A stretch of 44,938 nucleotides of DNA from Akkermansiaceae bacterium. GTDB taxonomy: Bacteria; Verrucomicrobiota; Verrucomicrobiia; Verrucomicrobiales; Akkermansiaceae. The notes under the pieces were generated by a model, which had not been told where the DNA came from, made no database searches, and saw only the letters and a program-made list of their open reading frames with translations. Below, piece by piece: positions 39,431 to 44,938 of the stretch. The translations under genes were made by a program, and so were the position numbers. Location of the stretch: the NCBI GenBank assembly GCA_025457625.1, contig JALOUA010000004.1, forward strand, positions 1 to 44,938. The letters are read 5' to 3'. Positions within the stretch are counted from its first letter, which is position 1; each line of letters begins with the position of its first letter.

Positions 39431-41788
39431 ATGAAACAAACCCACATTCTAACCAGATTCGCCGCGCTGCTGGCAATAGGCACCGGCTCCGCATTCTCCC
39501 AGGACATCCTGCCCTTCCCCTCACCGCCGATGGGCGGCAAGGTCGGTCCCACCATGCAGGAATCCGTCCACAAGTGGCGGGAGGCACCACGCCACCTGCC
39601 GGCGGATGCGCCCAACATCCTGATCGTCATGCTTGACGACGCCGGGTTCGGACAACCCAGCGCCTTCGGTGGCGAAATCGCCACCCCGACGCTGACACGC
39701 CTGGCCAACGAGGGCATCTCCTACAACGCCTTCCACACCACCGCGATGTGTTCGCCGACCCGGGCCGCCCTGATGACCGGCCGCAACCACAACCGCGTCG
39801 GCTTCGGCCAGATCGCCGAGCTCGCCAACGACTGGGACGGCTACACCGGCATCATCCCGAAATCCTCGGCCACCATCGCCGAGGTGCTCGGATACTACGG
39901 TTACGCATCCTCCGCCTACGGCAAGGATCACAACACGCCCGTCGACCAGCTCGCCAACGGCCCCTACAACCGCATGCCGACCGGCCGGGGCTTCGACTAT
40001 TTCTACGGCTTCATCGCCGGCGAGACTTCCCAGTGGGAACCCGCGCTGTGGGAAAACACCAATCCGGTTTCCCCTCCTCACGTGAAGAACCACGAGGACT
40101 ACCACCTCACCGAGGACATGGCGGACAAGGCGATCACCTGGATGAACCGCCACCTCGCGATGAATCCCGACCGGCCCTTCCTCATGTGGTGGACGCCGGG
40201 CGCGGTCCACGGCCCGCACCACGTCGCCGCGAAGTGGGCCGACAAGTACAAGGGCAAGTTCGACGATGGCTGGGACGCCTACCAGCAGCGGGTCTTCGAG
40301 CGCCAGAAGAAGATGGGCTGGATCCCGGCCAACACCACCCGCGCGCCCCGTCCGGAAGGGATGCCCGCATGGGAAAGCCTGTCGGAAAAGGAACGCGCCT
40401 TCCAGGCCCGCCTGATGGAGGTCTTCGCCGGCTTTCTCGAACACACCGACGTCCAGGTCGGAAAACTGATCGACGCCCTCGATGCGCGCGGCATCCGCGA
40501 CAACACGATCGTCATCTACATCTTCTCCGACAACGGGGCCTCCGCCGAAGGCATGGCCGGCAGTGTCGCCGAACTCAACGCCCAGAACGGCATTCCCACC
40601 ACGGTCGAGGAACACATGGCGGTGACCGAACAACTCGGCGGCCTTCAAGCGATCGGCAGTCCGAAGATGGACAACATGTACCACTCCGCCTGGGCCTGGG
40701 CCGGTGACGCGCCGTTCCGCTACACCAAGCTGATCGCCGCCGACTGGGGCGGCACCCGCACCCCGATGGTCATCTCCTGGCCGAAGCGCATCAAGCCGGA
40801 CAAGACACCGCGGCCGCAGTTCACCCACGTCAACGACGTGGTTCCGACCCTCTACGAGATCCTCGGCATCCAGCCGCCGAAGGTGGTCGATGGCCACGAG
40901 CAGGACCCGATCGACGGCACCAGCTTCGTTTACACCTTCGACTCGGCGACCGCTCCGGAGCGGAAGACGACCCAGTATTTCGACATCATGGGCAGCCGCG
41001 GCATCTATCACGAGGGCTGGATGGCCAGCACCTTCGGCCCGCGGACGCCGTGGGTGGCGCAGGTGCCGGACATCAGCAAATGGGATCCGATGCAGGACAC
41101 ATGGCAGTTGTTCGACACGCGCAAGGACTACTCGCTGATGCATGACTTGGCCGCGGACCAACCCGACAAGCTGAAGGAGATGAAGGATCTCTTCATGAAA
41201 GTGGCCGAGGAAAACAAGGTCCTGCCGATCGGCGGCGGCCTCTTCGCCCCGCTCAACCCGCACGAGCAGAAACGCAGCACCAACACCGAGTGGACCCTTT
41301 TCGAGGGGATCACCCGCATCCCGGAAAGCCAGGCACCGAACGTGCGCAATGGCAACCTGCGCGCCGAGATCGAAGCCGAAGTGCCGGAGGGCGTCAACGG
41401 GGTGCTCTTCGCCATGGGCGGCTACGCCGGCGGGGTCAGCCTCTTCGCTGTCGATAGCATTCTCTACTATGAATACAGTGCCTTGCTGATCAAGCGCGAC
41501 AAGATCGAAGTCGGCAAGCTGCCGGCCGGCAAGGTGACCATCGCCATGGAAATGCGGACGCCCATGCAGCGCGCCGCACCCGCCGAGCTCAAGTTCTGGA
41601 TCAATGGCAAGGAGGCTGCCACGGGCACGGTGCAACGCACGGTCCCCGGCACCTTCACCGCCTCGGAAACCTTCGACGTGGGCATGGACACCTGCTCGCC
41701 GGTGGCCGACGCCTACTTCGACAAGGCTCCCTTCCGGTTCGAGGGCAAGCTGGGCAAACTGCACTTCAAGAACCTGCCGGCCAATTGA
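39431..41788 (+). CDS. Arylsulfatase (sulfatase family, FGly-type)
   Basis: A 785-residue exported sulfatase. A signal peptide (RFAALLAIGTGSAFSQ) is followed by the N-terminal catalytic strand NILIVMLDDAGFGQPSAF (Asp69-Asp70 for Ca), the sulfatase signature Cys107 in CSPTRAALMTGRN (Cys to be changed to formylglycine), GKDHNTPVDQL and the second metal-site region DNGASAEGM. The C-terminal part is a beta-rich domain typical of large arylsulfatases (AslA-like). It would release sulfate from aryl or carbohydrate esters in the periplasm. No formylglycine-generating enzyme (sulfatase-modifying factor) or anaerobic maturase gene is visible here, so maturation must come from elsewhere. The gene is co-directional with its neighbours (41 and 17 bases). 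Confidence -1.
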   Translation: MKQTHILTRFAALLAIGTGSAFSQDILPFPSPPMGGKVGPTMQESVHKWREAPRHLPADAPNILIVMLDDAGFGQPSAFGGEIATPTLTRLANEGISYNAFHTTAMCSPTRAALMTGRNHNRVGFGQIAELANDWDGYTGIIPKSSATIAEVLGYYGYASSAYGKDHNTPVDQLANGPYNRMPTGRGFDYFYGFIAGETSQWEPALWENTNPVSPPHVKNHEDYHLTEDMADKAITWMNRHLAMNPDRPFLMWWTPGAVHGPHHVAAKWADKYKGKFDDGWDAYQQRVFERQKKMGWIPANTTRAPRPEGMPAWESLSEKERAFQARLMEVFAGFLEHTDVQVGKLIDALDARGIRDNTIVIYIFSDNGASAEGMAGSVAELNAQNGIPTTVEEHMAVTEQLGGLQAIGSPKMDNMYHSAWAWAGDAPFRYTKLIAADWGGTRTPMVISWPKRIKPDKTPRPQFTHVNDVVPTLYEILGIQPPKVVDGHEQDPIDGTSFVYTFDSATAPERKTTQYFDIMGSRGIYHEGWMASTFGPRTPWVAQVPDISKWDPMQDTWQLFDTRKDYSLMHDLAADQPDKLKEMKDLFMKVAEENKVLPIGGGLFAPLNPHEQKRSTNTEWTLFEGITRIPESQAPNVRNGNLRAEIEAEVPEGVNGVLFAMGGYAGGVSLFAVDSILYYEYSALLIKRDKIEVGKLPAGKVTIAMEMRTPMQRAAPAELKFWINGKEAATGTVQRTVPGTFTASETFDVGMDTCSPVADAYFDKAPFRFEGKLGKLHFKNLPAN

Positions 41789-41805
41789 CAAGCATGCCAC
41801 ACATC

Positions 41806-42621
41806 ATGAACTCCCTGAAAACCATGATCCGTCACCTTGTCCCATTGGTCTGCGCCCTGCTGTCCGCGCACGCCATCGCCCAGGACGAAGGTGCGGCCGA
41901 CCTCGCGCAGAAACTCACCAATCCGGTCGCGGACCTGATCAGCATCCCGGTCCAAGCCAACTTTGATAATAACATCGGACCGCTTGATGATGGTTCCAAA
42001 TTGCAGACGAACATCCAGCCGGTGATCCCGTTCGACCTCAACGAGCACTGGAACCTGATCACCCGCACGATTGTGCCCGTCATCCATCAGGAAGACATCT
42101 TCCCGGGCGCCGGCTCCCAGTTCGGACTCGGAGATATCAACCTGAGCCTGTTCCTTTCGCCGAAGGAAGCGACGGCGGGAGGACTGATCTGGGGGGCGGG
42201 ACCGGTCTTCCTGCTTCCCACCGCCACAGATACCCTCCTGGGTGGTGAAAAGTGGGGTGCCGGACCCTCCTTCGTGGCACTCAGGATGCAAGGTCCATGG
42301 ACCTACGGCATGCTCGCCAACCATCTCTGGTCATTCGCCGGCGACGGCAATCGGGCGGATCTCAACAACACCTTCGTCCAGCCCTTCCTCGCTTACACCA
42401 CGCCGACCGCCGTGACCCTGTCCCTGCAGAGCGAGACCAGCTACAACTGGACCACCGAACAGTGGTCGGTCCCGATCAATGTCTCCGTCGCCAAGCTGGT
42501 GAAGATCGGCAGACTGCCGGTCAGCCTCCAGGCCGGCATCGGCTACTGGGCGGAGTCTCCCGACAATGGCCCGGAAGAATTCCGCTTCCGGCTCCAGGCC
42601 AACCTCGTCCTGCCCAAATAA
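41806..42621 (+). CDS. Outer-membrane beta-barrel/transporter-like protein
   Basis: A 271-residue protein with a signal peptide (MIRHLVPLVCALLSAHAIAQ) and amphipathic beta-strand pattern throughout: DLISIPVQANFDNNIGP, LQTNIQPVIPFDLNEHWNLI, FGLGDINLSLFLSPKEATAG, PLNNTF-type aromatic turns and a C-terminal FRLQANLVLPK. It fits the 'phenol MetA/transporter-like' beta-barrel group (PF13557-like); the name does not predict substrate. ATG 41806 is chosen, while 41794 is possible. The next gene starts 25 bases downstream. It may let the substrate of the sulfatase or the DUF1254 protein pass. Confidence -1.
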   Translation: MNSLKTMIRHLVPLVCALLSAHAIAQDEGAADLAQKLTNPVADLISIPVQANFDNNIGPLDDGSKLQTNIQPVIPFDLNEHWNLITRTIVPVIHQEDIFPGAGSQFGLGDINLSLFLSPKEATAGGLIWGAGPVFLLPTATDTLLGGEKWGAGPSFVALRMQGPWTYGMLANHLWSFAGDGNRADLNNTFVQPFLAYTTPTAVTLSLQSETSYNWTTEQWSVPINVSVAKLVKIGRLPVSLQAGIGYWAESPDNGPEEFRFRLQANLVLPK

Positions 42622-42646
42622 CCCAAAAGCGCAACGCATCAGGATC

Positions 42647-44038
42647 ATGAGAGTGATTTCAAGAATCCCCGTCCTGCTCGTAGTCACCATCACCGGTCTA
42701 TCAGCAATCGCTTCCTCGGAAACCGTCAAACTCAGCGACGCGCAGGTCGAAAACCTCGTCCGTCGTTCCTACCAATACGTCGCCCTCTACAACGTGAACA
42801 ACAAGTTCGCGATGAAGCAGGGCGGCTGGAACACCCTGGTGGCCGACACCACGCTCAAGGATCACACAATGCGCGAGATCGCACGGCCTAACAACGACTC
42901 GCTCTACATCTCCGCCCTGCTGGACCTGCGCAAGGAGCCGGTGATCCTTGAGATGCCCGCCTTCGATTCGAAATACGTCTCGTTGATGATCACGGCCTAC
43001 GACCACTACGTCAACGTGCCTATGGGCACACGGATGGGTGATTTCCGGAAACCCGAAAGGATGCTCATCCATTCGGCCCGCACTGATGGCTACGAGGGCG
43101 AACCGGTCAAGGGAGTCGACCGCACCTTCGAGGCAACCGGCGATTTCGTCTCGGCAGTCTTCCGCGTCATGCCGCATGGCAACGACCCGGAGCGCTTCCA
43201 GCGCATCATCCGACAGATGCGGGAGGTGAAAATCACCTCCCTGTCGGAATACAACGGCGGCAAGGCCAAACCAATCGATGACATCACCTTCCCGCAGGTG
43301 GGCAAGACCGATGCGGACGTCTTCGAAAACAACCTGCTGGAAGTGATGCAGTTCGTCTTCAATCACACGACCTTCGATCCCAAGGACGAGATCGATCAAG
43401 GCCTGCTGGCTGCCTACAAGCCCTTGGGCATCACCCCCGGAAAAGAATACGACGCCAACCGTGTCGCAGGTATCGACGGCAAGCGATTCCGCAAGGTGGC
43501 CGAGGATGTGCAGCGCACCGAGTTCGCCCGTTCCCAGGACCAGGCGGTGAGCCTGCAGATCGGGCCGAGCATGTTCCAACCCAAGGGAAAAATCCCGCTC
43601 GACGTGCTGGTGCTCCAATCCGTCATCGGCCCGATCGGACTTCCGGCGGCCGAGGCGATGTACAAACCGGTGGTCACCGCCGATGGCAAGCCGATGAACG
43701 CGCGAAACGATTACGTCATCCGCATGACCAAGGACCAGCTGCCACCGGCGGGCGCGTTCTGGTCGCTCACCCTCTATGACATGGAAAACGGCTTCTTCAT
43801 CCCCAACGAACGGAAGAAATACAGCGTGGGCGAGAACGCGGGCATGAAACTCGACGCCGAAGGCGGCATCGAGATCCATGTCGCCGCCAAGCAACCCGAC
43901 GGTGTGCCTGCGGAAAACTGGCTCCCGATCAACCGCCAGGATGAGAATCTCGACATCGTCGCCCGGGTTTATGTGCCCGACCTCGAAAAGATGAAAACCT
44001 GGAAACCGCCCACGGCCGAGATGGTCGAGGCCAAGTGA
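42647..44038 (+). CDS. DUF1254/DUF1214 exported protein
   Basis: A 463-residue protein with a signal peptide (MRVISRIPVLLVVTITGLSA), an N-terminal DUF1254 domain (about 40-160: AMKQGGWNTLVADTTLKDHT, NNDSLYISALLDLRKEPVIL, YDHYVNVPMGTRMG) and a C-terminal DUF1214 domain (about 350-450: RNDYVIRMTKDQLPPAGAFW, LTLYDMENGFFIPNERKKYS). The pair is a known arrangement without an assigned reaction. Its place between a beta-barrel protein and a phosphatase suggests a periplasmic role. AGGA lies just before ATG 42647. Confidence -1.
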   Translation: MRVISRIPVLLVVTITGLSAIASSETVKLSDAQVENLVRRSYQYVALYNVNNKFAMKQGGWNTLVADTTLKDHTMREIARPNNDSLYISALLDLRKEPVILEMPAFDSKYVSLMITAYDHYVNVPMGTRMGDFRKPERMLIHSARTDGYEGEPVKGVDRTFEATGDFVSAVFRVMPHGNDPERFQRIIRQMREVKITSLSEYNGGKAKPIDDITFPQVGKTDADVFENNLLEVMQFVFNHTTFDPKDEIDQGLLAAYKPLGITPGKEYDANRVAGIDGKRFRKVAEDVQRTEFARSQDQAVSLQIGPSMFQPKGKIPLDVLVLQSVIGPIGLPAAEAMYKPVVTADGKPMNARNDYVIRMTKDQLPPAGAFWSLTLYDMENGFFIPNERKKYSVGENAGMKLDAEGGIEIHVAAKQPDGVPAENWLPINRQDENLDIVARVYVPDLEKMKTWKPPTAEMVEAK

Positions 44039-44060
44039 TTCAGAAAGGGAAACGCCAGTT

Positions 44061-44938
44061 GTGAAACGAACCATCCAGACCACCCTGACACTGGCCCTTC
44101 CCGGCATGATCCTGTCGGCCTTCGCAAGGGACACCGCACAGGCGGAAACCGCAAAGCCGAAACTGATCCTCCAGATCACGGTCGACCAACTGCGCGGCGA
44201 CATGCCGGCACGCTTTCTCGACCGCATGGGCGATGGCGGATTTCGCTATCTTTTCCAGAATGGAATTGTCTACGGCAACGCCCACCACGCGCACGCCAAC
44301 ACCGAGACCATCGTCGGCCACGCCACGCTCGCGACCGGTGCCCATCCCTCGGCCCACGGGATGATCGGCAATATCTGGCTCGACCGCGGAACCGGTTCGC
44401 TGACCTATAACATCGAGGACCCCCGCTACCCCCTGCTGACCCAGGGCGCGGACGTCGACAAGAAAACGGAGATCGACCCCACCCAGAAGGTGGCGGGAAC
44501 CGACGGGCGCTCGCCCGCGGCGATGCTGGTTTCGACCTTCGGCGACGAGTTGGCGATCCACACCGCCGGCAAGGCCAAGGTCTTCGCGGTCTCGGTCAAG
44601 GATCGCGGCGCGGTCTCGTTCGCGGGGCACGCCGGCAAGGCCTTCTGGTTTTCCAAAAGTGCCTGCGAATTCGTCACCAGCAGCTTCTATTACGAGAAGT
44701 ATCCCGAGTGGGTCACCGCCTTCAACAAGGCGGACCCGACCAAGCGTTTCGCCGACACCTCTTGGGACTTGTCCCAGAATCGTTCGAAATATCTCTACGG
44801 CGACCGTGACGACCAGGCTTGGGAGTTGAATATGCCACCCTTCGGGCGGACCTTCCCGCACCCCTACGGACCGAGGGATGGCAAAGTCTTCAGCACCTTG
44901 CTGACCTTGAGCCCGGCCGGCGACGAGCTGACCCTCGA
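44061..44938 (+). CDS. PafA-like alkaline phosphatase, cut by the right edge
   Basis: The first 292 codons of an exported alkaline-phosphatase-superfamily enzyme. It starts at GTG 44061 with AAGGGA 11 bases before it, a signal-like LALPGMILSAFA and the conserved KLILQITVDQLRGDM strand with its metal Asp. The nucleophile region NTETIVGHATLATGAHPSAH carries the Thr expected in PafA-type enzymes (NTET). Phosphate monoester hydrolysis is likely. The C-terminal metal ligands lie beyond the window. It is the last visible gene of the operon that begins at the DUF3300 gene. Confidence -1.
   Translation, partial: MKRTIQTTLTLALPGMILSAFARDTAQAETAKPKLILQITVDQLRGDMPARFLDRMGDGGFRYLFQNGIVYGNAHHAHANTETIVGHATLATGAHPSAHGMIGNIWLDRGTGSLTYNIEDPRYPLLTQGADVDKKTEIDPTQKVAGTDGRSPAAMLVSTFGDELAIHTAGKAKVFAVSVKDRGAVSFAGHAGKAFWFSKSACEFVTSSFYYEKYPEWVTAFNKADPTKRFADTSWDLSQNRSKYLYGDRDDQAWELNMPPFGRTFPHPYGPRDGKVFSTLLTLSPAGDELTL

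Noticed and set aside
39521-41800. A 759-codon minus-strand frame opposite the sulfatase
   Set aside because: No recognisable domain; the plus strand has a signal peptide and the CSPTR sulfatase signature.
42701-44227. A 508-codon minus-strand frame opposite DUF1254 and the phosphatase start
   Set aside because: Antisense shadow: it spans two clear plus-strand genes and has biased, domain-free sequence.
1-44938. CRISPR arrays, rRNA genes and insertion sequences
   Set aside because: I saw no regular spaced repeats, no rRNA motifs and no transposase or IS ends. The only tandem repeat is the short coding one at 37436-37498.

Overview
The window looks like a chromosomal segment of a Verrucomicrobiota bacterium, probably of the Verrucomicrobiae (Luteolibacter/Haloferula-like). 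This is an inference from gene content: secreted sulfatase genes, a PKD-repeat vWA protein, and RND pumps beside single housekeeping operons, all in GC-rich DNA. No rRNA or marker protein in the window fixes the taxon. The central part (about 5.7-33.4 kb) is dense and looks like stable chromosome. The two flanks look accessory and carry broken genes.

Region by region. 1-5.2 kb: a decayed tubulin/FtsZ-superfamily gene (one frameshift, one in-frame TAG) runs off the left edge behind an intact membrane vWA-PKD-FHA-like protein; a probably 5'-damaged tyrosine/dual-specificity phosphatase gene follows. 5.5-5.9 kb: a 3' fragment of a tRNA-Ser(UGA), then an intact tRNA-Tyr with promoter and terminator. 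5.9-13.1 kb (minus): a likely operon leuC - Uma2 - TraB/GumN - leuD - DUF58 - TgpA-type transglutaminase. 13.2-14.0 kb: a small membrane protein and a VOC/glyoxalase protein. 14.0-22.8 kb (plus): a metal-response locus with CnrY/CnrX/CnrH-like anti-sigma, periplasmic sensor and ECF sigma genes, the last ~30 codons of a lost CopA-type P-ATPase, a YHS-like protein, a Cys-rich secreted protein and a complete Cus-type CBA efflux system. 22.8-25.8 kb (minus): pilC and pilB homologues. 25.9-27.6 kb (minus): a MscS channel with a DUF432-like partner. 27.6-33.4 kb: an HAE1-type RND tripartite multidrug pump, with its outer-membrane gene divergent from the pump genes. 33.6-34.4 kb: a DUF4239/bestrophin-like gene split by an in-frame TGA. 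34.5-44.9 kb: a winged-helix-TPR regulator divergent from a long operon of exported proteins: DUF3300, DUF2950, YSC84/SYLF lipoprotein, arylsulfatase, outer-membrane transporter-like protein, DUF1254/DUF1214 and a PafA-like alkaline phosphatase cut by the right edge.

How the parts fit. In the metal locus, periplasmic copper/silver (or a related ion) would be sensed by the CnrX-like protein, which would release the sigma factor from the CnrY-like anti-sigma factor. The sigma factor may act at two near-identical leaders that I see in front of cnrY and in front of the YHS gene, so driving both its own operon and the efflux genes. The right-hand operon looks like a co-regulated periplasm/outer-membrane module for hydrolysing sulfate and phosphate esters; its real substrate is unknown. 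A DNA-level oddity spans 7.9-32.8 kb: the octamer CTGTTAGG and close variants recur far more often than expected, mostly encoding Leu-Leu-Gly with the otherwise rare TTA codon. I found no exact copy in either flank, which fits a more recent origin for the flanks.
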